Virus record (IMG/VR): IMGVR_UViG_3300020438_000080
Coordinates: 1 to 42,576 of that record
Source of the DNA: a virus
Strand: one strand, 5' to 3'
Length of the DNA: 42,576 nucleotides
Shown: positions 6,060-15,392 of the stretch, piece by piece
Numbering within the stretch: position 1 is the first letter of the stretch
Layout: each line of letters starts with the position of its first letter
Notes under the pieces: generated by a model
Told to the model about the DNA's origin: nothing
What the model saw: only the letters and a program-made list of their open reading frames with translations
Database searches by the model: none
Position numbers and translations under genes: made by a program

Positions 6060-8075
6060 ATGCTTTTAGGCAACGCACTACCAGTTATATATTATAAAAA
6101 CCGTAATAACTCCTCAGGCTTTAAACCTCTTATACTTAAGATAAACACAGGTACAAATATTGGTTTACCACCAATGGAGTTAACTACAGATCCAGCTTAT
6201 ACATATGATTACACTGTAGACTGGGGAGATGGTAATGTAAGTTCTTACACGGGTTCTGCTATACATACTTATAGTAGTGTTGGGGATTTTGAAATAAAAG
6301 TATCAGGAAATTGCCCTTACTTTTACTTGGAATGGCCTAGTAAAAACTATTTATTAGATATAATACAGTGGGGTGATTTAGAATTTAAAAGTTTAAAACA
6401 AACATTTAAACAATGTAGAAACTTAGGTAATCCCACGGGAGATACACAGCTTCCTGGTATACCTTTAACTACTATTGATACACCAACTTTTGCTGATGAC
6501 TTTGAATCTGATGGTCTTTATGAATGGTGTGATGAGAATTATTTTACATCTATACCTAATATTAATAATTGGGTTATTCCTCAAACATTAACAAGTTTAG
6601 AAAGATGTTTTTATAGACTTAGATGGTGGAATGACAGTGTAGCTGACTGGGATGTTTCTTACGTTGATAATTTTAAATCAATGTTTGAATATTGTAGATT
6701 GTGGAAAAATGGTGGTGATGATCTAAAAGATTGGAAACCTGGTAAAAACCATTCGGGAGATTTGACATTTGAGAATATGTTTTACTACTGTGAAGAAATA
6801 GTAGATATAGAATTATGGAAGCAAGACTTGTACTTGTCTAACATTAATTTTTTAAACACTAAGCAAATGTTTTACTATTGTAGGAAGTGGAAATTAAGTT
6901 TAGAAGATTGGGATAATACCTCTGTTAAAATAAATGAACTTGAAGGGATGTTTTCTTGGGTTGGTAGCTATTACGGTGGAGACAACAGAAGAACTGGAGG
7001 TTATCAATACACTGATGATGGTTTAAAAACTGATTTTTTAGGTTGGGATTTTAATACTAATAAAACTTCTCTTAGAGCTTTATTTAACGGAACTTGTTTT
7101 GATGCAACCGTTAATGCCAATTTAGATGGTCATACAGCTACTAATATTACGGACTTTGATCTTACTTTTGCAAGTGCGTTTATATGCTCTCCAACAAGTG
7201 TAGATAACTGGATATTAGGAAACACACCTAATATAACAATGAGATCAACTTTTTCTGGTAGACCTTTTAATCGATACGCAGGGCCAACTGAAAGAAGAGG
7301 TTTAGACTGGAGAGGAGACTTTGGATCAGTTCAAACACTAAACGGTTGGGATGTTTCAAATGTTATAGATTTTGATTTTTGTTTTAATAGTGCTCAATTT
7401 AACACTGGACCTGATGATTGTAAACCTATTATAGGTAATTGGACTATATGTACGGATCCTAATGTTGATGTTAGTTTAAGTAGAATGTTCAGAGATAGTC
7501 AATTTAACGACACGTTAGTAAACGATTCTACTAAATGGAACTTAAGTAGCGTTACAAGTCTTCATGAAATCTTTGGAGGTGCTGGAGGAACTAGATTTAA
7601 TCAATCATTAAGTAATTGGGATACTAGCAATGTTGAAATAATTAGTCAATTTGTATATTATAATGTTTATTTTAACCAAGATATATCACATTTTAATTTA
7701 GAAAAAGTTACAACAGTAAATAGATTTTTTGATAAGACTCAAAATTATTCTTATGGTATGGACTGGATGGAAATGCCTTTGATAACAGACGGTGAAAGAT
7801 TTCAATATCAATGGAAATTTGATACACAAAAATATACAGACACTTTAAACTCGTGGGCTTTATACTACTACAACAGGCAACAAGCAGGATTACCTGTACC
7901 ACAAAACATTTTAATGACTTTTAACACTATAGGTTATTGGGGAGTTACAAATTATTTTATAGCAGGATTAAATACTTTGCCAAACGGATTAACCAGTAGA
8001 GACTATTTAATAACTTTAACTAATGCTGGTGTTCCTGGCTTGGGTTGGACATTACAAGACGGAGGAGGTATATGA
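6060..8075 (+). CDS. PKD plus BspA-like (DUF285) repeat adhesin, putative receptor-binding protein
   Basis: This is a 671-residue protein. Residues about 25-82 form a PKD-like domain, with DWGDG at 54-58 followed by HTYSSVGDFEIKV. From about 90 to 600 there are degenerate repeats of the BspA-like leucine-rich type also called DUF285, for example LNGWDVSNV followed by FNSAQFNTG, and LSNWDTSNV (from 517) followed by YFNQDISHFN. The unit is W(D/N).S.V......F.....FN.D. These repeats occur in surface proteins of Bacteroidetes, mycoplasmas and protists and mediate binding. In a phage they are most simply explained as host-surface recognition. There is no signal peptide, consistent with a virion protein. 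The N-terminal 20 residues may attach it to the particle. The aromatic residues (W, Y, F) are unusually frequent, as in glycan-binding proteins. Confidence 0.75.
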   Translation: MLLGNALPVIYYKNRNNSSGFKPLILKINTGTNIGLPPMELTTDPAYTYDYTVDWGDGNVSSYTGSAIHTYSSVGDFEIKVSGNCPYFYLEWPSKNYLLDIIQWGDLEFKSLKQTFKQCRNLGNPTGDTQLPGIPLTTIDTPTFADDFESDGLYEWCDENYFTSIPNINNWVIPQTLTSLERCFYRLRWWNDSVADWDVSYVDNFKSMFEYCRLWKNGGDDLKDWKPGKNHSGDLTFENMFYYCEEIVDIELWKQDLYLSNINFLNTKQMFYYCRKWKLSLEDWDNTSVKINELEGMFSWVGSYYGGDNRRTGGYQYTDDGLKTDFLGWDFNTNKTSLRALFNGTCFDATVNANLDGHTATNITDFDLTFASAFICSPTSVDNWILGNTPNITMRSTFSGRPFNRYAGPTERRGLDWRGDFGSVQTLNGWDVSNVIDFDFCFNSAQFNTGPDDCKPIIGNWTICTDPNVDVSLSRMFRDSQFNDTLVNDSTKWNLSSVTSLHEIFGGAGGTRFNQSLSNWDTSNVEIISQFVYYNVYFNQDISHFNLEKVTTVNRFFDKTQNYSYGMDWMEMPLITDGERFQYQWKFDTQKYTDTLNSWALYYYNRQQAGLPVPQNILMTFNTIGYWGVTNYFIAGLNTLPNGLTSRDYLITLTNAGVPGLGWTLQDGGGI

Positions 8076-8323
8076 TGGACTTTGAAACCGAATACGAGAA
8101 TTTACATTTCAATGAGAGCCAGTTAGAAACTCCTATTTTTTATATAGGTTTTAAAGTAAAAAAAGCGTTAAACCTTATCATTACAGATAGAGAGGTTAGG
8201 CAATTTGGCGCTACAAAAGATATAGAAAGCGTAAGAACTATGTGGGAATTGGAAACTTTCACAAAAGCAAGTGATTTTTATAAGAGAATACAAAAGTTTC
8301 TACCTATGGTAGTTACGTTATAA
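8072..8323 (+). CDS. Hypothetical 83-residue protein
   Basis: The start is ATG 8072, which overlaps the adhesin stop; ATG 8075 is an equally possible choice one codon later. An in-frame ATG at 8045 lies inside the adhesin gene. The bases GGAGGAGGT just upstream would make a strong Shine-Dalgarno site, but they also encode the Gly-Gly-Gly end of the adhesin, so they may be accidental. The protein is charged, mostly alpha with an early beta strand (TPIFYIGFKVKKAL), and has no Cys or membrane segment. I do not recognise it. Its position between adhesin and accessory genes gives no clear hint. Confidence 0.65.
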   Translation: MMDFETEYENLHFNESQLETPIFYIGFKVKKALNLIITDREVRQFGATKDIESVRTMWELETFTKASDFYKRIQKFLPMVVTL

Positions 8324-8343
8324 TTACAATTAAATAAAATTAA

Positions 8344-8595
8344 ATGAAAAAAATTAAAGAAGAACAGTTAGATAAAATAAAAAAACAGCAAGAAACTTTA
8401 GCTGGAATAATTTCAGAGGTTGGATATATAGAAACTAAAAAACACAGCTTATTACATGACTTAGCTAGTGTAAATATGGAAGTAGAAAGTTACAAAAAAG
8501 AGTTAGAGAAAGAATACGGATCTGTAAATATTGATTTAGAAACAGGAGAGTATACTGAAATTGAAAAAGAAGAGTTACAAACTGAAGATGTCTAA
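8344..8595 (+). CDS. Hypothetical coiled-coil protein
   Basis: This protein has 83 residues. Heptad-like spacing of Leu, Ile and Val runs from about residue 4 to 60 (EEQLDKIKKQQETLAGII, then HDLASVNMEVESYKKELEKE), followed by GSVNIDLETGEYTEI. This helical-hairpin-plus-short-strand form (EYG.VNI.LE.G.Y) is common in small hypotheticals of marine phages. It probably oligomerises. No function is known. The next gene starts inside its last codons. Confidence 0.7.
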   Translation: MKKIKEEQLDKIKKQQETLAGIISEVGYIETKKHSLLHDLASVNMEVESYKKELEKEYGSVNIDLETGEYTEIEKEELQTEDV

Positions 8596-8812
8596 CATAA
8601 GAAAAATTAGTATTGGATCTGATTATAAAAATGATGCTATGCATTATTCTTTAGGTCAAGAAGTTTATGGAGGTCATATAATATGCGACATAATAAGCGA
8701 TGAATCAAATGGAGAGTACTCAATTTACATTAAAAAGAATGATGAAATACTACCATGGAAAAGATTCAATAGCCAAATGGCTATAGCTGTAGAATTTGAT
8801 CTAAAATATTAA
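8588..8812 (+). CDS. Hypothetical 74-residue protein
   Basis: ATG 8588 overlaps the previous stop by eight bases and was preferred to an in-frame ATG at 8561 that lies inside the previous gene. The protein has alternating strands (IRKISIG, AMHYSLGQEVYG, YSIYIKKND) and ends EFDLKY. The IRKISIG.DYK..AMHY.VGQ pattern is one I associate with a small conserved phage protein of unknown function. It has one Cys and no membrane segment. It sits in the run of accessory genes ahead of the packaging genes and is separated from the GroES-like gene by no spare bases. Confidence 0.7.
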   Translation: MSNIRKISIGSDYKNDAMHYSLGQEVYGGHIICDIISDESNGEYSIYIKKNDEILPWKRFNSQMAIAVEFDLKY

Positions 8813-9405
8813 TGAATAGTTTATACCAGTTTATTATTAAACCAAAAGAATCAAGGTATAGTAATAAGGTTAAAATAGATGATAAAGAGTTAATAGTAAA
8901 CTCTAATATTGAAGATCATAAGTTTGTTAGTAAAAAAGCTGTAGTTGTATCAACACCTGCAGCTTACAATACTAATATAAAATCTGGAGATGAGGTTTAT
9001 GTACATCATAATATTTTTAGAAGATGGTATGATCAAAAAGGTAAGGAAAGAAATAGTTCAACTTACTTTAAAGATGACTTATACTTTTGTTCAATGGATC
9101 AAATATATATGTATAATAACAAATGTAATTTAGAATATTGCTTTGTAAAGCCTATAAAAGAAATAAATGACTTATACAACAAGAAAGAAAAAGAATACTT
9201 TGGTATATTAAAATATTCTAATAAGTCCTTAGAAGCTGTAGGATTAAAACCTGGAGCGCTTGTTATATTCACTCCAAACTCAGAGTTTGAGTTTATTATA
9301 GAAGGCGAACGCCTTTATTGTATGAAATCTAATGATATAGCCGTAACTCATGAACACGAAGGAAACGAAAAAGAAAATAATCCAAGCTGGGCAAAAAGCT
9401 ATTGA
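8812..9405 (+). CDS. Two-domain GroES-like (co-chaperonin-like) protein
   Basis: This is a 197-residue protein. Residues about 108-180 read like a GroES subunit end: CFVKPI, then GLKPGALVIFTPNSEFEF, then GERLYCMKSNDIAV, which parallels the GroES sequence (GD.VLF....GTE...DGEEY.I.RE.DI). Residues about 18-102 have the same order (AVVVSTPAAY, IKSGDEVYVHHNIFRRWY, then YFKDDLYFCSMDQIYMY), so the protein may be a tandem duplication. The basic stretch 70-88 could be a mobile loop. T4 gp31 shows that phages can carry their own co-chaperonin to fold the capsid protein with host GroEL. Its position just before the terminase and capsid genes fits that role. The assignment is by pattern only. Confidence 0.6.
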   Translation: MNSLYQFIIKPKESRYSNKVKIDDKELIVNSNIEDHKFVSKKAVVVSTPAAYNTNIKSGDEVYVHHNIFRRWYDQKGKERNSSTYFKDDLYFCSMDQIYMYNNKCNLEYCFVKPIKEINDLYNKKEKEYFGILKYSNKSLEAVGLKPGALVIFTPNSEFEFIIEGERLYCMKSNDIAVTHEHEGNEKENNPSWAKSY

Positions 9406-9622
9406 GGAGCTAATCAAGGTGGCTAAAGAAAAGATTGTAGACTCAGACGATGATGTAAGTGCTGACAGACTTAAAAACGCTGCCGCCACTAAAAAACTAG
9501 CTATAATGGATGCTTTTGAAATATTAACTCGTATACAGCAAGAAGAAGAAATGCTTAACGAAAAACCTAAGGAGAAAAAAGAAGAAAGGGTTTTTAAGTT
9601 TGCTGAGGGGAGGAGTAAATGA
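9350..9622 (+). CDS. Putative small terminase subunit
   Basis: This 90-residue helical protein lies immediately upstream of, and overlaps by four bases, the large terminase. Motif order: a basic helix, KAIEELIKVAKEKI, an acidic turn DSDDDVSADRLKN, then AAATKKLAIMDAFEILTRI. The acidic turn followed by a long helix is seen in small proteins preceding large terminases in marine phages. Small terminases recognise DNA and form rings that load the large subunit. The start at 9350 lies inside the preceding gene (56-base overlap). A helix-turn-helix is not obvious. The assignment rests mainly on position and size. Confidence 0.6.
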   Translation: MNTKETKKKIIQAGQKAIEELIKVAKEKIVDSDDDVSADRLKNAAATKKLAIMDAFEILTRIQQEEEMLNEKPKEKKEERVFKFAEGRSK

Positions 9623-11844
9623 TTTATAAACAAACTCTTTGGAAAGAAATTAAAGACATTGTAAATCCTAAAATACTATCTAAACAAAATAGATATAAAA
9701 AATGGGAATATGGTTACAATGAAGATTATGATTTTATAGTAATCAGTAAAACTGGACAAATTGGACAGATCATTGAAATTCAAAACCTCCGTATTGCTTT
9801 ACCAAAAGCAGACAAACCTTTTAAACGAAGCGAAGTCAAAGAGGAACAGCGTTGGGAAAAACAAGAATACCCAAAAGAATTAGCTAAAATAAAAACTAGG
9901 TTTGATTGGGAAGAGTATCCTACAGATTTTAAAGAAAAATGGTACGATTATATAGATGAAGAATTTAAACATAGGTCAGATGGCTACTGGTTTTATAATA
10001 ACGGTGTGCCTACTTACATCACTGGTACTCATTACATGTATTTGCAGTGGTCAAAAATCGATGTCGGAGCTGCCGATTATAGAGAGTCAAACAGACTCTT
10101 CTTTATATTTTGGGAAGCGTGTAAGGCCGATAGCAGATGTTATGGAATGTGTTATCTTAAAAACAGACGGTCTGGTTTCTCCTTTATGTCATCAGCAGAG
10201 CTTGTTAATCAAGCAACTATATCTTCAGATGCCAGATTCGGTATCCTTTCAAAATCTGGAGCAGATGCTAAAAAAATGTTCACAGACAAAGTTGTACCAA
10301 TATCCGTTAACTATCCGTTTTTTTTCAAACCCATCCAAGATGGTATGGATCGTCCAAAAACCGAACTGGCGTATAGAGTCCCAGCTTCAAAACTTACTAG
10401 ACGTAAATTAGATGACAATGTAAAACTAGAAGAGTTAAAGGGTTTAGATACAACTATTGATTGGAAAAACACAGGCGATAACTCTTACGATGGTGAAAAG
10501 CTAAAGATACTAGCTCATGATGAAAGTGGTAAATGGGAAAGACCTGATAATATATTAAATAACTGGAGAGTTACAAAAACTACATTAAGACTAGGACGTA
10601 GAATCGTAGGTAAGTGTATGATGGGCTCAACTTCAAACGCATTAGACAAAGGTGGAAACAATTTCAAAAAATTATACTACTCTTCAGATGTTGAGAAAAG
10701 AAATAGAAACGGACAAACAGCTAGCGGACTCTATTCTCTTTTCATCCCTATGGAGTGGAACTACGAAGGATTCATGGATACTTTTGGATCACCTGTATTC
10801 ACTACGCCAAAAAATAAAACAATCGGAATTGACAATTTGCCAATTGAAAAAGGAGTCATCGAACACTGGGAAAATGAAGTTGAAGGATTAAAAGATGATC
10901 AAGATAGTTTAAATGAATACTATAGACAGTTTCCAAGAACTGAAAAGCACGCTTTTAGAGATGAAGCTAAAGATAGTTTATTTAATTTAACTAAAATATA
11001 CCAGCAAATAGATATTAATGAAACTTTCAATAATGCTACTCAGGTTACTCAAGGAAGCTTTATGTGGGAAAACGGTGTAAAAGATTCTAGAGTTCTGTTT
11101 AATCCAAATAGAAATGGTAGATTTTTAATTAGTTGGATACCAGATAGAAAATTACAAAATAATATAATATTAAAAAATGGATTTAAATACCCTGGAAATG
11201 ATCATATCGGAGCATTTGGTTGTGACTCTTATGATATTAGTGGTACTGTCGACGGTAAAGGGTCTAATGGATCACTACATGGATTAACTAAATTTTCAAT
11301 GTCTGAAGCTCCAGCTAATCATTTTTTTTTAGAGTACATATCAAGACCACAAACTGCTGACATATTTTTTGAAGAAGTTTTAATGGCTTTGGTTTTTTAT
11401 GGAATGCCTATACTCGCTGAAAACAACAAACCTAGATTATTATACTATTTAAAACGTAGAGGTTATAGAGGTTTTAGTATGAATAGACCAGATAGAATTT
11501 GGAACAAACTTTCTGTAACAGAAAAAGAAATAGGTGGTATTCCAAACTCAAGTGAAGATATAAAACAAGCTCACGCTTCGGCTATAGAAAGTTATATAGA
11601 AAATTATGTGGGACATATAGAAAGTGTTAATGGTGACATGTATTTCCAAAAGACACTAGAAGATTGGGCTCAGTTTAACATAAATAACAGAACGAAGCAT
11701 GATGCTTCTATAAGTTCTGGATTGGCGATAATGGCTTGTAATAAAAACAAATATAGACCAACGGCAGAAAGATCTGTTAAGAAAGTTAATTTAGGCTTTA
11801 AAAAATATGACAACGAGGGTTCAATATCAAAAATAATAAGATAA
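9619..11844 (+). CDS. Terminase large subunit (packaging ATPase and nuclease)
   Basis: This 741-residue protein fits a large terminase. A Walker-A-like motif, LKNRRSGFSFMSS (from residue 180), lacks the standard GKT but matches the deviant terminase form (K.R..G.S) with basic residues at the front. Walker B is KILAHDES (about 296-303), with D301 and E302. The C-terminal half holds FGCDSYDISG, with D536 as a likely RNase-H-fold nuclease aspartate, and further acidic residues in the last 200. It drives DNA into the prohead and cuts it. Its stop abuts the portal start. The stretch from about 9780 to 10880 uses more C-ending codons and CGT arginine than its neighbours, then reverts to AGA and TTA use, which may mark a recombinant patch. 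Confidence 0.85.
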   Translation: MIYKQTLWKEIKDIVNPKILSKQNRYKKWEYGYNEDYDFIVISKTGQIGQIIEIQNLRIALPKADKPFKRSEVKEEQRWEKQEYPKELAKIKTRFDWEEYPTDFKEKWYDYIDEEFKHRSDGYWFYNNGVPTYITGTHYMYLQWSKIDVGAADYRESNRLFFIFWEACKADSRCYGMCYLKNRRSGFSFMSSAELVNQATISSDARFGILSKSGADAKKMFTDKVVPISVNYPFFFKPIQDGMDRPKTELAYRVPASKLTRRKLDDNVKLEELKGLDTTIDWKNTGDNSYDGEKLKILAHDESGKWERPDNILNNWRVTKTTLRLGRRIVGKCMMGSTSNALDKGGNNFKKLYYSSDVEKRNRNGQTASGLYSLFIPMEWNYEGFMDTFGSPVFTTPKNKTIGIDNLPIEKGVIEHWENEVEGLKDDQDSLNEYYRQFPRTEKHAFRDEAKDSLFNLTKIYQQIDINETFNNATQVTQGSFMWENGVKDSRVLFNPNRNGRFLISWIPDRKLQNNIILKNGFKYPGNDHIGAFGCDSYDISGTVDGKGSNGSLHGLTKFSMSEAPANHFFLEYISRPQTADIFFEEVLMALVFYGMPILAENNKPRLLYYLKRRGYRGFSMNRPDRIWNKLSVTEKEIGGIPNSSEDIKQAHASAIESYIENYVGHIESVNGDMYFQKTLEDWAQFNINNRTKHDASISSGLAIMACNKNKYRPTAERSVKKVNLGFKKYDNEGSISKIIR

Positions 11845-14235
11845 ATGCAAATAACTACTAACAGCAACAGTTCTTTTCCGGATCAAATAGTACCAGAAGA
11901 AGTAAAACAAAGTTTAGAATATGGACTTAAAGTAGGTAGAGCCATAGAGGGTGAATGGTTTAGAAACTATAGAGGTGGCGGTTACAAGTTTGCTACAAAC
12001 TATAATAATTACCATAGACTAAGATTATACGCTAGAGGAGAACAACCTGTTCAAAAATACAAAGATGAATTAGCTATAGATGGTGACTTGTCTTATTTAA
12101 ACTTAGATTGGCAACCAGTACCTGTAATATCTAAATTTGTAGACATAGTTGTTAATGGTATATCAAGTAGAAATTATACTCTTTCTGCTTACGCTCAAGA
12201 TCCAACCGCTATGAAGCAGAGGACTGAATACGCTGCTAAATTAGACAATGATTTAAAGCAAAGAGAGCTGAGAGAAACTATGGAGAAAGAAACTGGACTT
12301 TCTTTTAGAGATCAAAAAGCAAAAGACTTAGACATTCAATCTGAAGACGATATACGTCTTCATTTACAGTTAGATTACAAACAGTCATTAGAAGTGGCTC
12401 AGGAAGAATTGATTAATCAAGTTCTAGATTCTAATAAATACGATTTAATAAATAGAAGATTAAATTATGACTTAACAGTTTTAGGTATAGCGTGTGTAAA
12501 AACCCAATGGAACAAAGCCGAAGGTATTAAAGTAAAGTACGTGGATCCATCTAATGTAGTTTACTCATATACTGAAGACCCTAATTTTGAAGATATTTAT
12601 TATGTTGGCGAAGTTAGACCAGTTGCTATAGCTGATTTAAAGGTTGAGTTTCCTTGGTTGACTGATTCTGAAATGCAAGAAGTGCAAAAATATCCTGGTA
12701 ACGCAGAGTACTTGAGAAACTGGAATGGAAGAAATGATGATCAAACCGTTCAAGTATTGTATTTTGAATACAAAACTTATGGTAACCAAGTTTTTAAAAT
12801 AAAAGAAACAGCCACTGGTTTAGAAAAAGCAATAGAAAAGCCTGACTTTTTCAATCCACCACCAAATGACAATTTTTCTAGAGTTTCTAGATCAATAGAA
12901 GTTCTTTATACAGGAGCTAAAATTTTAGGTCATCCAATGATGTTAGACTGGAAGCTTGCTGAAAACATGACAAGACCAGAAGCTGATACTACTAAAGTAA
13001 ACATGAACTATAGTATATGTGCTCCTAGAATGTACAAAGGCAGAATAGATTCTTTAGTTAATAGAATAACTGGATTTGCGGACATGATACAATTAACTCA
13101 TTTAAAGATACAGCAAGTGTTATCTAGAATGGTTCCTGATGGTGTATATTTAGATGTAGATGGTTTAGCAGAGGTTGACTTAGGTAATGGAACTAATTAT
13201 AACCCAGCAGAAGCTTTAAATATGTATTTTCAAACTGGTAGTATAGTTGGTAGATCCATGACTCAAGATGGTGATTTAAATCATGGTAAAATACCAATAC
13301 AAGAACTACAAACGTCTAACGGTCAAGGAAAAATACAATCATTAATAGGAACTTATCAGTACTATCTACAAATGATAAGAGACGTAACAGGACTAAATGA
13401 AGCTAGAGATGGTTCAATGCCTGATAAGCAATCTTTAGTTGGTTTACAAAAAATAGCAGCGGCTAATTCTAATGTTGCTACTAGACACATATTGCAATCA
13501 AGTCTTTATTTAACTATAAAAGCTTGTGAAAATATATCTTTAAAAGTTATAGATAGTTTAAACTTTCCATTAACTAGAAGTTCTTTAGAAAAAAGTATAT
13601 CAGTATTTAATGTAAAGACATTAGAAGAGATGAGACAAAGTAGATCTCAAAACTTTGGAATATTCTTACAGTTAGAGCCAGATGAAGAAGAAAAAGCTTT
13701 ATTAGAACAGAACATACAAATGGCTTTACAACAACAGCAGATAAACTTAGAAGATGCTATAGACATTAGAGAAGTTAGAAACTTACAGTTAGCAAATTCT
13801 ATGTTAAAGCAAAGAAGAAAAAAGAAACAAAAATTTGATCAAGCTGCTGCACAGGCTAATATACAAGCACAAGCTCAGGCAAACGCAGAGCAAACTAGAG
13901 CCTCTGCTCAAGCTGAGATGCAAAAACAACAAGCTTTAGCTCAAACAGAAATACAAGTTGAAGAAGCTAAGAATCAAATGAAACAACAGCAAATGCAACT
14001 TGAAAGCCAGTTGGATCAGCAAATGATGGAAGTTAAGTTTGGTTATGATCAACAACTCAAGCAAATGGATATGGATAGAATGAATGCTAAAGAAAAAGAT
14101 ATAGAAGATCGTAAAGACGAAAGAACAAGAATACAAGCTACTCAACAAAGTCAAATGATTAATCAAAGACAAAATGATAGCATGCCAACAAATTTTGAAT
14201 CCCAGGCAGAGCCTGATACAGGTTTCGGAATTTAA
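11845..14235 (+). CDS. Portal protein
   Basis: This 796-residue protein follows the large terminase without a gap, the standard place for the portal. The N-terminal part has PVISKFVDIVVNGISSRNYT and a long helical segment typical of the portal wing. Residues about 655-770 form a Gln-, Ala- and Met-rich helix (for example AAAQANIQAQAQANAEQTRA), suggesting a long barrel or coiled coil at the C-terminus, as in P22-type portals. The dodecameric portal is the head vertex for DNA entry and exit. The ATG follows the terminase TAA directly. Confidence 0.85.
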   Translation: MQITTNSNSSFPDQIVPEEVKQSLEYGLKVGRAIEGEWFRNYRGGGYKFATNYNNYHRLRLYARGEQPVQKYKDELAIDGDLSYLNLDWQPVPVISKFVDIVVNGISSRNYTLSAYAQDPTAMKQRTEYAAKLDNDLKQRELRETMEKETGLSFRDQKAKDLDIQSEDDIRLHLQLDYKQSLEVAQEELINQVLDSNKYDLINRRLNYDLTVLGIACVKTQWNKAEGIKVKYVDPSNVVYSYTEDPNFEDIYYVGEVRPVAIADLKVEFPWLTDSEMQEVQKYPGNAEYLRNWNGRNDDQTVQVLYFEYKTYGNQVFKIKETATGLEKAIEKPDFFNPPPNDNFSRVSRSIEVLYTGAKILGHPMMLDWKLAENMTRPEADTTKVNMNYSICAPRMYKGRIDSLVNRITGFADMIQLTHLKIQQVLSRMVPDGVYLDVDGLAEVDLGNGTNYNPAEALNMYFQTGSIVGRSMTQDGDLNHGKIPIQELQTSNGQGKIQSLIGTYQYYLQMIRDVTGLNEARDGSMPDKQSLVGLQKIAAANSNVATRHILQSSLYLTIKACENISLKVIDSLNFPLTRSSLEKSISVFNVKTLEEMRQSRSQNFGIFLQLEPDEEEKALLEQNIQMALQQQQINLEDAIDIREVRNLQLANSMLKQRRKKKQKFDQAAAQANIQAQAQANAEQTRASAQAEMQKQQALAQTEIQVEEAKNQMKQQQMQLESQLDQQMMEVKFGYDQQLKQMDMDRMNAKEKDIEDRKDERTRIQATQQSQMINQRQNDSMPTNFESQAEPDTGFGI

Positions 14236-14240
14236 TTATT

Positions 14241-14257
14241 AATTATTATATTATATT
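14241..14257 (+). promoter_or_regulatory. A/T-only translation leader shared with the 17333 gene
   Basis: The 17 bases before the scaffold ATG, AATTATTATATTATATT, are repeated almost exactly before the 17333 gene. There is no Shine-Dalgarno sequence. In Bacteroidetes, A/T-rich leaders replace it, so this may be a strong leader, a -10-like promoter element, or both. Confidence 0.4.
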
Positions 14258-15382
14258 ATGTCAACAACAAAAGAAGAACAAGAAAGTCTTAAAATAAAAG
14301 TAAAAAAACCTTCATTAAAGAGAAGCAATGATGAAGTGTTTAAAGTTAAATTAGATAAAGAAAAAGAAGATGCCGTTCAAGAGTCAGAAACAACGAAGGT
14401 TGTGTTACAGTCTAATGAGCAAAGCGAAGAGAAACAAGAAGAGAATAAAGTGGGATTGCAAGAAGTGGGATCTTTACAAGAGGAAGTAAAAGAAGAAGTA
14501 ACTGTTTTAAATCAAAATGACTCTACTAAAGACGATACACCAAAACCTATTATTAAGCAAGAAAAAAAGTTACCAGAAAACGTAGATAAATTAGTTTCGT
14601 TTATGAACGATACAGGTGGATCTATGGAGGATTATGTGAGACTAAACTACGATTATTCCAACGTAGACGACGTTTCGCTTTTAAAAGAATTTTACAAGTC
14701 TACGAAACCTCATTTAAATAGTGAAGAAGTTGATTTCTTAATAACTGAAAACTATTCATATTTAGATGACGACGAAGACAAGTTAAAGCGCAAAAGAGAT
14801 CTTGCGCGAAAAGAAGAAGTTGCAAAAGCCAAAGGTTTTTTGAACAATTTAAAGGATAAATATTACGACGAAGTCAAGTTGAATTCCACCGTTAATCCTG
14901 AAATGTCAAAAGCTGTTGACTTTTTCAATAGATACAACAAAGAACAAGAGACAATGAAAGCTCATCACTCGGATTTTGTTAATAATACAAACAACTATTT
15001 TAACCAAGATTTCAAAGGTTTTGATTTCAATGTTGGAGAAAAAAAGTTTAAGTATAATATAAACAATCCAAACAAAACTGCAGAAGAACAATCTAACATT
15101 AACAACTTCGTTGGAAAGTTTCTAAACGAAGATGGATCAGTCGACAATTTAACAGATTATCATAAAGCAATTTATGCTGCTAACAATGTTGACACTATTG
15201 CAGAACATTTTTATGAGCAAGGTAAAGTTGATGCTTTAAAAAACCTTGAGGCTAAGTCTAAAAATATATCTCCAGAACCTAGAAAAGTAGATGATGGTAG
15301 TGTATATTTAAATGGTTGGAAAGTTAAAGCTATATCAGGTGTTGATAGTTCTAAGTTGAAAATTAAAAAGAAAACAACATAA
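14258..15382 (+). CDS. Putative capsid scaffolding protein
   Basis: This 374-residue protein is highly charged. Residues 1-110 are acidic and disordered (Glu, Lys, Gln, Ser), followed by helical segments (LVSFMNDTGGSMEDYVRLN, then KSTKPHLNSEEVDFLI) and a basic tail SSKLKIKKKTT. It lies between the portal and the major capsid protein, where scaffolds are encoded, and the basic C-terminus is where scaffolds often contact the capsid protein. Scaffolds guide prohead assembly and then leave. No protease domain is visible in it. The assignment combines position, charge and helicity. Confidence 0.7.
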   Translation: MSTTKEEQESLKIKVKKPSLKRSNDEVFKVKLDKEKEDAVQESETTKVVLQSNEQSEEKQEENKVGLQEVGSLQEEVKEEVTVLNQNDSTKDDTPKPIIKQEKKLPENVDKLVSFMNDTGGSMEDYVRLNYDYSNVDDVSLLKEFYKSTKPHLNSEEVDFLITENYSYLDDDEDKLKRKRDLARKEEVAKAKGFLNNLKDKYYDEVKLNSTVNPEMSKAVDFFNRYNKEQETMKAHHSDFVNNTNNYFNQDFKGFDFNVGEKKFKYNINNPNKTAEEQSNINNFVGKFLNEDGSVDNLTDYHKAIYAANNVDTIAEHFYEQGKVDALKNLEAKSKNISPEPRKVDDGSVYLNGWKVKAISGVDSSKLKIKKKTT

Positions 15383-15392
15383 AAAATAAAAC

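Noticed and set aside
8061-8069. Strong Shine-Dalgarno site GGAGGAGGT before 8072
   Set aside because: The bases also encode the Gly-Gly-Gly end of the adhesin, and no other gene here uses such a site, so it cannot be taken as a functional ribosome binding site.
9956-10411. 151-codon frame inside the large terminase with a hydrophobic N-terminus
   Set aside because: It lies wholly inside a well-supported gene in another frame, starts at an ATG with no leader of the usual type, and its open length fits the patch of unusual codon use. No evidence of independent function.
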